From: Anarhynchus alexandrinus | Lineage: Eukaryota > Chordata > Aves > Charadriiformes > Charadriidae | NCBI GenBank assembly: GCA_008711295.1 | Contig: VUYV01000324.1 | Span: 374,128 to 438,127, forward strand | Reading direction: 5' to 3' | DNA length: 64,000 nt | Shown here: piece by piece, positions 22,985 through 34,905 of the stretch | Position numbering within the stretch: the stretch's first letter is position 1 | How the letters are laid out: each line of letters begins with the position of its first letter | The notes under the pieces: generated by a model | Database searches by the model: none | What the model saw: the letters and a program-made list of their open reading frames with translations, nothing else | What the model was told of the DNA's origin: nothing | Translations under genes and position numbers: made by a program

Positions 22985-23242
22985 TAGAATGAGAGACAAA
23001 GCGTGTAAACTGAAACAAGAGAGGAAGGGGATATGAGGAAATTTTTTTCCTTATGATGACAGCCAAGAAATGGAATGAGTTGTCCACAGAGGTTCTGCAG
23101 TCTCTGTCCCTAGAGGTTTTCAACACCTGATTGGATAAAGCCCTGAGCAACCTTGTTTGATCTCTTAGCTGACCCTGCTTTGAGCAGAAAAGTGGACTAG
23201 AGACCTCCTGAGGTCACTTCCAATCTGAATTATTTTATAAGC
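22985..23242 (+). mobile_element. CR1 LINE 3' end, plus strand, older subfamily
   Basis: The order matches the end of CR1: a degraded 'ttaaactgaaa' block, a 'gaggaaattttt' block, an 'aatggaatgagttgtccacagagg' block, a 'cctagaggttttcaa' block, then 'ctgaccctgctttgagcag' and 'gacctcctgaggtcacttccaa'. It ends in a decayed 'aattattttata' terminus. The closing motifs differ from the copies at 2.2 and 21.8 kb, so it belongs to another CR1 subfamily. Confidence 0.88.
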
Positions 23243-26200
23243 CCATCCCTGTTCTGTGTCCCTACTTTATAATGTACCTCACAAATACTGGTGAAGTGCA
23301 GCAATTAAAAAGAATGAGACTAACAAACAGGATTGTCCCTGTCTCAGGACATGAAAGGTCACATCCATGGGCTTTGTGCCAGTAGATGGTACTAGCTATA
23401 GAAGACAGTTCAAACATCTTCAAAGTCCTAATTCAGAATTAGGTCGACACTGTCACTTGGTATTTCTGTAGGAGCCTGATATTAGTACAGGGAACATGCT
23501 AAGTCAACCAAAACCTGATATTTTTTCATATTCTGCACAAAGACAAGGTAGAAGTGCTTCAGTCTGAGTGGCTGAGGGAAGTTTTGGTAATTGAAAGCAT
23601 TTTGAAATTGAAAGGCAATTGAAAGCAATTGAAAGCAAAAACCTGGAGGTTTCGTGATGACAGCAGATGAGATGTGATATGATCTGGTTGGACACTACTA
23701 TAGGTGTATTTATCAGCAACAAAGATGACTTGCACAATCAAGTCAAGATGTCTCCTCTGCTCATAAATCCACCACAAAAGAAGTATGAAAGAAAGACACA
23801 TCCAGCAGGTTCTGGCCTTTGATCCGTGATGATGTCATGCAGAAAGTATAAGTAAATTTTTTCACTTGGCGTGAATGGATCAGATGTTCCGATTAACATT
23901 TATCTACCCTCTCTATAATATTAGCCAGAGTTTTTATAAGTGGTTGCAGTTGTCTCACTGGCTTATCCTCACATGGGTGTCTCATTGCTGCATGTAATCT
24001 GCTCCAACTGCCTTAAAAATTTTCTTCACTAATGAGGGGTCTTGTGACCCATTACAACTGTACCGTTGTACATTTTAACTTTCCTCACAAAATGACTGAT
24101 GTACATTACTAAAGCTTTTAGACAGTTATATACAGCTAAGCTAGGCTACTTCAACACAGTTTAACTGGAACTAATCCCAGAGGTCATTCAGAAATTTTAG
24201 TAACCGAGAAATGAAGCTGAGCAACATAAATCACACATGCATTTGGCATTGCACATTGAATGCAGTCATATTCCAGATAAAATTTATATCATCATCTTAT
24301 CCATTCATTGATAAATGATGCTGAATATTTTTTTTAAATAGGATGCTAGCTATGAGTCTAATTATACATCTAGAAGAACAATGTTGTAAGCAGTGGTTTT
24401 TTGTCTAAACATGCCTTCAAATACTTACGTCAAGCAATTAAAGGTAGTGTATTCTTTGAGTGCTCACCAGTACTTGAGTTTGGCAAAGCAATAAACATAA
24501 AAATAAAATTAGAAGATTCATTAATAAAATTATTCATAATAAAATTAGAATATTCATTTATTTATCAATTCTTTCCTCATGCTTGGAAATAAAGGGCAAA
24601 TAGAGAAAATTTTTGGAGACAGAAGAAAAAGATTATTTTCTTTGCAGTGGCCTCATCTGGAAATAGTAAGAGCCTAAATTTCACAATTTAAAGTTATATA
24701 CTGCAGATTTGTTGTCACAGGTGTAGGCATAGGTATAGGCAGAAAGCAGTCATAATATTCACAGATTTGGAGGTTTGAAACCTTAAGAGTTATTATAAAA
24801 CAAAGATTTTTTTCTCATTATTAGCATGGCCATTTTCTAAACAGTAAATACTTAACCCTGTACATATATCTATAAGACTTCAGAGGACTGACTAGAAAAA
24901 TGTGGCTGAACAAAACTCTTCCAATTCCAAGTACTCTTTTCAGGATGTTACCGATGACAAATATAACCTTGAATACGTACTAAAGCTAAACAATAAAGAA
25001 CAAACAAATCAAAATCATGATTCTTGCAGCCATATACTCAGTAGCTCATGGCCATTTTCTCATCTTTCTTTAACTTTTTCTTCATCCTGGCAATATAAAA
25101 TATGGTAACAGTAGGTGTAGTCTGACTTGATAATGTTCCTTTGCTCTTTGCTGTTAACAGGAGTTCCAAAATACTAGCCAAATGCTCTATCATTTCTAAG
25201 TGTAGCAATACCACTGACTTCAATGCTGCCATTCTACCTGTTGAATCACAGTCTTACTCTCCACAGGGCCTTGTGCTTACTGTTTATTTTCTAGCTTTGG
25301 GGGGAATTATAGGATTGTTTCATTACAGCTTTTTTCTGGTGTCAATAACTTTTTAAAAAAAAATATTTTGTGAAAAAAAAAAAAATTAGCAAAATTTAAA
25401 AAAAGGTATTTTATCAGAAGGTCTACTAAAATCCGGTAAAGTAGAAAGCCTAACAAGGCCTTTAGAAATCTTAATTGTTGTTCATATTCTGTTTACCATT
25501 TGTGCTTCAACTGTCAAAGCCTTTTTTATAGAGCAAAGCAAATACAGAAACAAAATAATTCAGAAAGAAGGGATGTTAGTCAGCCTAGTCAAGAGTAAGT
25601 TTTGATGAGGTCAGTTCAGAAAGTGTAAAAAACAGAGACTAGTCGAGAAGAAATGAACGACAGTGAAAAAAATGGCAATGTTTAGATTTCCTGATGTATT
25701 GAAGTATAATTGCACGTTCTTCTTTCCATCAAATGGATTAAAAGGAAGAATGACAAAGGTGATAATTGTTGAAATATTTCAGATTATAGAAGCAGTTCAA
25801 AGTTCTGTTTTTTAAAAAATATTATCTTATGCCTTTTTTGATTCTCCAGAAACACTAGAGTTTGAAGAAGGAAGTGTAAAGTTATAGTAGTGACAAAATC
25901 AGTCTCATTGCAGTGTAATAAGAACCACACAGGGAAAATTTAGACTAATCAGCATTAATGTATGCAAAACAGAGAAGAATTTGGCTTATAGACTGTTATG
26001 ATAAAAGACTTCACAAATTAAGACAGAGTTCCAGTTCTTGACCTCCAGAACAAACTATTAATTTACAGTTCCACCTGGCACCAAATGGGATTGTCTTCAT
26101 TGTAAAGTCAATTGTGGATCATTGTTTAAGTAATATGAGTTAAATCTAGACCTTCATAATAGTTTAACCATTTTTAAATGTCTTTTAAAGTCTTTTAACA

Positions 26201-26554
26201 TCTTTTCTATCTTTCCCATATTTACAGCCATAAGAACTACCTAGCACTCTGGTAACAGCATTACAGTATATTTTAAAAAACAAATTGATTTCTGTATGCT
26301 ATAATCAGAGCCTTAAATATCTGTGAAGAATAACATTGGCACGTAGATACATAAGGTATGCTAATTAATCCATAAGTAGTTTCTCCTGTTACTGAGTTAC
26401 CTATAACTGTAAAGTTGTGATTTTTTAAAATGTTATAGCCAAAATTCCGTTTCATATGAGAAAACACTAGTCTTTTAAAAATGGTGAGTCTCATAAAAAA
26501 AAGTATTTTGCCACAGTGATTCAAAATTTCATAAAGGTCTTAAACGGTGGAGTT
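23243..26554. other. AT-rich non-coding stretch, no gene seen
   Basis: No gene. Small local duplications occur at 23588-23640 (ATTGAAAG units) and 24502-24557 (an AATAAAATTAGAA.ATTCATT unit twice). Confidence 0.5.
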
Positions 26555-26800
26555 GCATGTGCTAGGGCGCGTGGGTCCAATGGCTCCCAGGGGCACCAGG
26601 CCAGGGTCTGGCAGCCAAGGCCCATCCCACTACCCAGATAGGAGCACCGGGTGCAGTCCCAGTCCTGGGCATTGGACAGCTCCCTGGGGATGGGGATGGG
26701 CTGAGGCCTGGCTGGCAGTAGGTCCATGGGTGAGGTCAGGATGAGGCCCAGTAAGGGTACCCAGGGTCTGGGTCTGTATCAGAGGGGCCCATGGCCAGGC
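26555..26800 (+). repeat. GC-rich unclassified repeat, copy A (partial)
   Basis: This block is markedly GC-rich against its AT-rich surroundings. Its order of words (ctggcagcc.aggcccatcccac, then ..aggagca.., then ctccctggggatggg, then gaggggcc.atg) matches the reverse complement of 52799-53224. The match runs from near one end of that element to about its middle and stops where the LTR begins at 26801. It is not recognised as any known family. Confidence 0.7.
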
Positions 26801-27494
26801 TGTCCTGGTTTGAGGTAAAACAGACCAATTTTCTGTTCAGTAATTTTACTTTTCAGCTAAGCCCCTTCTAACCACTGTAATTAACATCATATTGTGCAGA
26901 AACTCTTTGCTCTCAGAGTGATAAGACCTATGTTTATAGTTTATGACAAGGAATGGTATGCAGAGAGGCTCTTGCTTATACTTATTGCTGTGACACCCAA
27001 GGTCAGCAACTTTGTTATTTGCCCCATTGGAAGGTTGGAAGCAGAAGAGCATGGAGGGTGACCCAAAACTGACCAACAGGGTATTCCATCCCATCTGCTT
27101 CATGCTCAGTATAAAAGCTGAGGGATCAAAGGGATCATTCCTTCAATGGCCAGCATCCGAGGAGGCCTCTGTTCATCTGGCTTTGATCCCAATCTGTGAT
27201 TCCTGAATCCAAATCTGGAATCCAGTTCCCATCCATCACTGAGTCCAGTCTCAGATTTTCCCACTGCCAGCCAGTGACGTGATCATCATCCTGTGAGCTC
27301 AATACGGTTTTGTATGTATTGTATATATTTTCATTATTTTCTTTTTATTTTATTTTTAATATTTCATTAAGGTAGTTTAGTTTCTTCTAAACTCATAAGT
27401 CTCTCTCTCTCTTTCTTTCCTCTCCTTGGAAAGAGAGGTCGGGAAGAGCTTCTGTTGTTCATTTCAGTGGCCAGTTCAGCCCAAACTAGGCTCA
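26801..27494 (+). mobile_element. Avian ERVL-type LTR, plus orientation
   Basis: It starts TGTCCTGGTTTGAGG. A core at 27058-27120 (TGACCCAAAACTGACC...GGGTATTCCAT...CATGCTCAGTATAAAAG) ends in a TATA box, and an AT-rich then CT-rich 3' part follows. The right end is uncertain (a CTCA near 27494). I could not find a target duplication. No polymerase or other viral protein is attached. The ERVL assignment is by resemblance to bird LTRs and to the LTR at 54231, which shares the core. Confidence 0.85.
27110..27117 (+). promoter_or_regulatory. LTR TATA box (TATAAAAG)
   Basis: A consensus TATAAAAG lies about 310 bases into the LTR, downstream of a GC-balanced U3, in the expected position for an LTR promoter. 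Whether it is used is unknown. Confidence 0.65.
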
Positions 27495-27740
27495 CTCATG
27501 GCTGCAACGCACCAGGAGCTGAACAGTAGAGGCTCAGCCTCAATCAGCTCCCACAGGAAGGAGGTTGGCCCTGGCTGAGGGCCAAAGTCCTGTGGCGCTG
27601 TCTGGGAATCCTTGTGCTGGGTAAGCAAAGGAAGAGGGCCACCCTCAGCTGTTCTATCTCTAAGAAGTCCTCAGCCCCAGCAGCCAGATTGCCAGGAGGG
27701 CAGATGCTCTCAGGGCCCTAACACCAAGCATAGCTGTCCA
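27495..27740. repeat. GC-rich sequence after the LTR, possible continuation of copy A
   Basis: GC-rich and unlike the AT-rich flank beyond it. Several short words (tgggaatcc..gtgctggg, ggccctggctgagg) resemble the second half of the reverse complement of 52799-53224 in the right order. The match is weak. It could instead be the start of the internal region of the LTR element. Confidence 0.35.
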
Positions 27741-27793
27741 GGTAGTGTGAACAGGGTTGAGTTTCATTTGATGCTGGTCTGAGTAACTGTCCG

Positions 27794-28279
27794 ATGATTT
27801 TTTGTACTCATGTTATTATACTGTTAGGTGGTCTCCCCTCAGTACTTTTTTGGCAAATTGAATATTATCAGTACAGGCTTGATACAGCAGTAGCTACAAT
27901 TGCTTGTTTGTGCTGCTGGAACCAACATCCTAGCTCCATGCTGATGACATTCAGTCAGAAGCAGTGGCCTTCTAAGATCCTGGCAGATTCAGAAATTTTG
28001 TCAGACTTTATGAGTAGGACTTCAATAGTTGCTTACTCATGTTTATGTGTGCTGAGTTTACTTACTCTTCCACACTACAAGGTTAAAGTCTCAACAAAAG
28101 CTTGTCCAAGGCTACATCCTAGCTCTCCTTCACATACAGGTTCCAAGACTACAACTTTGGAGGAAGAGAGTTTTGTGCAGTTGTTGGGGTACTTGATTTC
28201 TTGTTCTTTCAATCCAGAGAAAGGCAAGACAAAGAGAAATTATCTTAGGATGATTGTCTTGACACCATGTAAAGCTTAA
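27794..28279 (+). other. 161-codon open frame, function unknown, probably chance
   Basis: The frame runs from ATG at 27794 to TAA at 28277-28279. The predicted product has a hydrophobic start (IILLGGLPSVLFW), several cysteines, and no domain I recognise. It lies just after the GC-rich block and LTR. There is no obvious promoter, Kozak context or splice structure. It could be a decayed internal piece of the ERV, but I see no motif for gag, protease or polymerase. Most likely it is not a gene. Confidence 0.2.
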
Positions 28280-30300
28280 AAAGATCCCTAAAAAGCACAG
28301 GAAAGATTACTAAAAGAACATGCCAGAAAAGTTATTTACACGATTCATAGTTTGGATGCATCACAGATAAGATAGAAGCATCCTTAACATAACAATGTAA
28401 GTAAAGGGAAATGTTCACAGAGTATATTCTGCACAGGAATAAAAAAAAAAAAAAAAAATTAACCAAAGAGAAGAGCTAAACAGTTCCAAAATCCTCATTC
28501 TGAGTTCTAGTTTCACGTGTAGTCTACAACTCCCTTATCCTGTTTGATTCACCCATTTTTTCTCCATCCAAGGTGTACATTTTTTTTTCTGAAAACAAAA
28601 AAAAACAAAAAAAAACCAAAACAAGCCCAAAAAACCTTGATAATCTCTTTTACTTAATAGGTTTTTTTTAAAGGTTTTATTTGCTTTTATTCTATTTTAT
28701 CAAACTTTACAACCTTCTAAACTATTCCTGAAAACATTTGGTTGTTTAGCCTTAAGATGAGATCAGGTGGCTATGATGATTTATTTAACTCAGCTTGTAT
28801 TTTCTACATCTTTTTTTTTTTTTCCTTCCTAGATAGTATTTTGTACTCTAATTGGTTCTGTGAACAACAGCCCTCATTAATTGTTCTTAACATTCATTAT
28901 ATTTCAAAGTAAATTCTCTTTGCTTCTGTAGGTTGCTATGTTTCTCTGTCTACCATCTGTTTTGTACTGAGGTGTATCAGCTATAATTAGCAGATAAAAA
29001 TCTCAACTTAAAAGTGGGTTCAGTGTTCAAAGGCCATCTTTAAATTCACTATCCATGCATCTTTTTCTCAGATAACTGAACACTTTGAGGTCAGCAGACA
29101 ATATGGAGATCTTTTTTGTGTGCATGTGTTTGTTGCACAGTAAGTAGTTCTCCAGGAAGAATTTCAAGGAGAAGTGGAGATAAAGCTCGATGGTTTACTC
29201 AAGTATTGGAAACAGCATAGAAGAAAAAACAGCAAGAGCTCAACTGGTTGCAAGACCTGAACTTATTCAAAACTCTTCATAATCTTTGAATTGGGTATAT
29301 AATTATGCATATGATGAAGTGGGTCAAAAAAGTAATGTAACTTACAAATCAAAGGCCAGAAATAAATAGCCATTTATAAAGCCATAACTTTGAAAAGTTT
29401 GATTAAACATATTTTTCAAGTGCCAAAGTTGAATTAATAAAGGTACCACAGGGTACAACTTGACCTTTATTTTCATTACAACTGTCAGAAATGCTGAATT
29501 AATTTTTATGCCATAAGTTAGAAGAACTGCTTTAATTTTGCCAATACAAAGATAATACTAGTTTAATCTGTTCATAGCACATGCAATGCTGCATTCAGAG
29601 CTTTAGGGAAAGTTATATCACAGAACTGAACTATGATTTATGGTAAGTTAAACACCTTTATATTTCATTAGAATTCTCCTAGCATTGTGAAATGTTTTGG
29701 AGACTTCACTTAGAAATTTTTCAGTGAAGAATTCAACCCATGGCTGAGGTTTCTCTGTAAGTGTATTTAGTAAGCACGTGATTCTTGTAGTGCCAGTGGC
29801 TCAATAGGAGCTTTGCCTGAATAAAGCATGTGGGATCAAATCATACTAAAGTGCAAATTTACATCTGTAAACAGAAATAGATGCATTTCATTAACTACAA
29901 AATATAGCTGCTATATCAAGGGTAAGGAATGTTTGAAGTTACATGTATTTTCTACAGTTAAACCCCAGATTATTTTTTCTCATTTCCATATTTCTTTTAA
30001 CAATATTTGTGCACTTAACTTACAGGGCATCCTAAATCTAAAACAAAAATCATCTCTATACAGGTCCTGAAGCACACCTGCACAGTTGAATTCCAGAAGG
30101 TAATGAATTTTAGTAGTGATACTATTTTTTTTAACATTCTGAAAAATGTAATAGCTGTAACTGAATGAGATATGAATGGAAAGAGAGGGTCCTAAAGTAA
30201 GTGTGCATTAAATTAACTGTTACACTGAAGTCAGACTTGAATTAGAAGATTACGGTACAAAATATCATCCTAATGAAATACTTGACCAGAATAGAAACAA

Positions 30301-30360
30301 TAATGGGTGAATGGATGGAAAGGTGGATGAATGGATGGAGAGAGAGAGAGACAGATAGAT
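30301..30360. repeat. GGAT / GA simple repeat
   Basis: TGGATGAA- and TGGA-type units are followed by a short GA run and GATA units. Confidence 0.85.
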
Positions 30361-31689
30361 ATGTCAGATAAAAATGTCCATGTAGATTAACGTACAGCTG
30401 TCATACAAAATAGATTGTGCAATATTTATAAATCAGCATTGAATAATAAAGGTATTTCACTAAATATACTTTTTGTTTCAAAATCTGAATTAAAGTGCAC
30501 CTGATCCTGAAACTCCTGTTTCCCCCAAAATTTGGTTTGCTGCTCAAGATAAGAACACAATGGAACCTTAATGTCAAAGAATATCTCACGTTTTGTTTTG
30601 GTATAACTGAAAAGGCATTTTAACAAATTTATTTTGATGGCCATTTGATGTTCCAAAATATAAACTAATTTTCTAATAACTTTGGAGTTATTAATGGAAT
30701 TTCTCAATCTCTTAAAAAAACCTCACTTCTCAAAATCCTTTCAACATCAAAATATTTTTTTTCATTAAGTCATGTTCCCATGATACCTCAGTTTCCTCCT
30801 GATTCCCTTTTTACTTCCAGGGATTGGATACTACACTCCTCCACCTCAGCATGATTCTTGCAATTTATGTCTCAGAATAGACTCTCTTGAATCTTATAAT
30901 TGAATAACACAAAAGCATTCTTTCTTTTCCATGTCACAAGTAAATGAGTATGCATTTTCCGCTCTTTTTTTTTGCACACCTTTACGCTTTCAACTCAGCT
31001 TCAGGAACAAACTGATTTTTTAAAGTGCAATAGTTTGGCAAAAAAATAGGTACACAGTGAACTCATCATTATTCTGATATATGGGTACTTGAGGGATCAG
31101 GATCTTAATGGGTGAAATTATTTACAAGAAGCATCCTTCAGTAACACTCCTTCTTCTTTAAACATTGTCCCTTATCAGAAAGGATGCACGTCTATCTGAA
31201 CTGAAATCCTATACTTCCATTTACACAAGCTAGATAATCATCTTGCAGTAACAGTTTCTCTTACAGGCCTCAAACACAGCAATTCAATCTCAGCGGGGTC
31301 TTCCTTGGTTCACAAACCAATCAGTAGCAATCAGTAGTTCTTTTTATAAGGCCTTACAGTGTTGAAGCACCTCTAGTTCTTATACAAAATTCAGGCAGCA
31401 GTTCTCTTATTAATGATAATTCCAGTTGAGATGATGGATACCTGGCTCACATTTAAAATTCTTTTCATGAAAAAGTTAGTTATGAGCAGAAAATGTCTTC
31501 AGAATACTAAATACATAGAACCTACATGATACAGGATTATTCGCTTTAAATTCTGTGAATACATATTTATACACCAGTCTAGGAGAGATGTTTTTATTGT
31601 AATTATTACCATAACCATATAATACCATTTTCTATACCTATATGTATTTGACTCTCCTACTTTTCAGTTCAGTAGGTAAACATCTGTGT

Positions 31690-31800
31690 TGTACTTGTCT
31701 AAACCAAGGTCTCAGACAAAAATCCTATCTGTAAAATGGAATAAAAATAAGGCCTTGATGAGGTCCTTCATTTACGAGTAAATTTAATTTATCATTTCCC
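31690..31800 (+). repeat. Possible MIR-like relic
   Basis: The TCTGTAAAATGGAATAAAAATA block followed by a degraded 'cctgatgagg' block resembles the middle of MIR in sense orientation. The upstream box is weak. Confidence 0.3.
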
Positions 31801-32589
31801 TGACTGGATTAGTAAGCATCTAAAAAACAATTGGACAATTATATTGCTATGAAAATTTTATAGACTCTTGAAAATAATAGCATTGCTACTAACCACAAAC
31901 ACAGAAGGAAACAAAATAATAAATTACTTAATTATCACATAATAGAGGAAAAAGCTGCATTGTCAGAACCTTTCAAGCTGAGGCACACATACCAAAACAT
32001 CCAAATGCCAATTCAAAAACTTCTTGAGATTTTTATACTTAAAAAAAAAAACAATTGTAACTTGAAAAATCTGAATCTTTATTAGATAAATATCTGTATT
32101 AAATTTCATCATAATAGATAAGGAAGATTTAGTCCTCACAGCTAGAAACAAGTAGTTACACATGTACAAATATTAGTCTTGACTATGTTGGTTATGTAAT
32201 CAACTACAGCATAATAAGGTGGGAAGAAATAGCCAACACAGATATGTGAAAAAAAATTGTATCAAAGGAAGTTATCGTTCTTCTACGATAGGATAAGCAG
32301 TGAATTAGGAGGAAGCAGGAGGTATGATATAGATTTCATGTAATAAGAGGCAGTTCATGCAACTTTGTCATATGCAAACTAGCAAAATGTGAGATTGATG
32401 AAATTGCTCTGTGGTAGGTATGGAACTGACAGAAAAGCCATCTGCAAGATGTGATTAAAAAAATTATTTCTTATCACATTTTGAGATCATTTCAAACAGC
32501 AAAACCAGGAGTCTGCATAACTCTCACCACTATTTAAAATGTTTGTTAATTTAAAGTTTGAAATGCTACACTGAGAAACTTTGTCAGTT

Positions 32590-33366
32590 GCACCAAGTTA
32601 GAAAGAGCCAGGAAGACTTCTGGACAACAGAATTAGAATTCAAGACAATCTTACTGTGCTTTGGAACAATGCTAACAAATCAACTAAATTTGTTGTAATA
32701 AAATATAGAACACTGTATTCAGAAAAAGAAATCAACTGTCCATATGTAAAGTGAATAATGATTATTGTGGCTTGCAAAATAAAGTCGTCTCATACCAGGA
32801 TGTATTAATAGGAATGTTTTGAAGCAAGATACTAAGATAATTATTTTTGTGCTCTGTAAGCTTTCCTGAGACTGTGCTTGGTGTTCTACACACATTTGGA
32901 TCATGACCACTTAAGAAAGATAGAGAAAAATTACAGAAAATCTAAGACAAAACTTTTAAGAAAACTGGTTTGATCAAAGGTTAAGAAAGCATAATTTTTG
33001 AAGAAAGATTCAATGAAGGAAAAAAATACTGAAGGAGTAATATAAAAGTCTTCAAACAATTAAAAGATTGTAATGAGAAGGATGGTGAAGAAGTGTCATC
33101 CATTCTGCTATATAGAACAATGTATCTTGAATTACTGCTAAAAAGTTACAGATTAGAAAAAAGGTAATATGTTCTTACTGTAAAATTAATTATTCACTCA
33201 GAAAGAGCATGCACAGTGGTGAAATCAGAGCTTCATTAAATCTTTAAATAAACAATTTAGCAAGCATTCATCAAGAATAATCTAGGCCTACCAATCTTAC
33301 AATTCAGGGGTTGGACTAAATGACTCATGGGATCTTTTTGAGCCCTCCATTTTCCTGATTCCTATG
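32590..33366 (+). mobile_element. Ancient CR1-type LINE relic with 3' end
   Basis: The order follows the reverse transcriptase C-terminal half and 3' tail of an old CR1/L3-like element: an 'agaattagaattcaa.acaatctta' block near 32630, the 'ggaatgttttgaagcaagatactaagataatt' block near 32812, a 'tttgaagaaagattcaa' block near 33000, a 'taatataaaagtcttcaaa.aa' block near 33040, and finally the 'ggggttggactaaatgactc' and 'gatctttttgagccct' 3' blocks. All frames are broken. It is among the oldest elements here. Confidence 0.75.
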
Positions 33367-33942
33367 TTTTATCAATTTTCATATTAAAGGAAAAGTATAA
33401 GCTAGGAGGGATGAATAGTGCTAATTTCAAAAAGAAAATGAATTCTTTAGTATTTATAATACATTTAAAAAGCAGCCCCCAACACTCAAAATTAATCATA
33501 GGCATTACCTTATTCTCCAATTTGATATGGATTTGTTTAGAGAGAATCTTTAGTAATGTGCACTGTTCCTAGAGCAATCTGAAATATAGATGATCATCCT
33601 GTGTCCCAGGAAATTACAATTACTGGGAGACACATCTTCTTCCTACTCTTTCTCTGTCCTTCACAAATTCTTTCCTACATAAAGTGTTATCACTTTATCC
33701 ATCTAGGGAAACGTGTATGCTTCCCCACTTTCTAATCCAGTCAGTCTCCAATCTGCTAGTCTGTCTGAAGTCTTCCTAAGGCACAGGAAGGCACTATATT
33801 TTCAATTCCCATATGTGAAAGAGTGGTCCAGTTGCATGGTTATGACATTATCTCCTTATTCATCTGCATTTTAAAACAAATGAAACCTTTTACAGCATGT
33901 TGTGAAAGTTTTAATCTTTTTTTTTCCTTTTCTTTTTTTTTT

Positions 33943-33943
33943 N
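33943..33943. other. Assembly gap or uncalled base (N) in a T run
   Basis: Unlike the other two N positions, no duplicated flank is visible here. It is probably an uncertain homopolymer length. Confidence 0.85.
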
Positions 33944-34855
33944 CTGCTTATAGAATTTAGGAAGAAAAATGTTATGCTGGAGTAAGAGGAAATTGACTGG
34001 TTTCACATGTTCCACACACAGATATTCATCTCAGAAAGTAGGCACAGGAATGGACGATGACTGTTCCAAGTGGCTAAACCATGAAGCTATCTGAAAGTAT
34101 GCCGGAAGACCATAAAAATTCCCACACCTCCTTCACTGCACATGTCACGCTGTCTTATACACAGCTATACATTATAAAATATGTAGGTTTCAGAATGTTG
34201 TAGGATGAGCATAATCTGCTGACATAGTGTCAATGATGCCATTCTGCATCCAGCCCCCATGGTTGTCCCAAATGAGGAGCATGATACCAGGTCATACCCA
34301 AAGATTCAGGTCTCCCTCTCAAGAATAATGTCTCCAGAAGATTTCTCATTCAGAGGGTAAACATATTAGAACCACAGTGGCATTCATATAATACTTAAAT
34401 TTCTGAAGAGGTTTTCATCATATTTTTATGCTAGTCTTAAGTGACAATGGAAGCTTTTCACCCTTTCACAGCAACCTTCAACAGAGCCAGAAAATAAATT
34501 AAAACTGTTTCCTGTCACTTTATTTCTGATATCTTAATTTTTATGACAGGTAAATGGAAATCATCCACCCCTAACATATAATATTTTTTTTTCTACCATG
34601 ATACCAAGTTTAACATAAGAGATTTAGGCTTTATGTAAGTATTAGAAAAAGCATCATTATTTGAATTCAAATGGTAAATTGTACAATTTGACCTTTCTAT
34701 AAAGTTATGCATAAGTTTAACTATTTTCAAAAGACACAAGCAACACTACTTTTGCAATATGCTGTATAAAAGGTTATTTGTACTGTGTTTCAGCTATGAA
34801 AAAGTCCAGGCTGTCCATTAGATTTTGCCTTGTGAATGCCTAAATATATATATAA

Positions 34856-34905
34856 AATATTGTATTTCAATGCAATGTTAAGTTGAATCAATATTGTATT
34901 TCAAT
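34856..34905 (+). repeat. Two 16-base direct repeats plus an inverted relative
   Basis: AATATTGTATTTCAAT occurs at 34856-34871 and 34890-34905. A near-complementary ATTGAAAATACATATT follows at about 34911. Confidence 0.8.

Larger units (their letters stand above)
28280..32589. other. AT-rich non-coding stretch with minor repeats
   Basis: No gene. It holds an A run at 28440-28458, an A/AAAC-rich run at about 28591-28633, and a simple repeat at 30301-30360. A possible plus-strand MIR-like fragment sits near 31690-31800 (a 'tctgtaaaatgg' block followed by 'aataaaaataaggcc' and 'gatgagg'). Confidence 0.5.

Noticed and set aside
26791..27500. Target duplication for the LTR at 26801
   Set aside because: The closest pair (ccaggc and ctaggc) would put the LTR end at a site without the usual CA, so it is not accepted.
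28440..28460. PolyA tail of a processed pseudogene
   Set aside because: The sequence upstream contains no recognisable coding or transcript-like region and no target duplication was seen.
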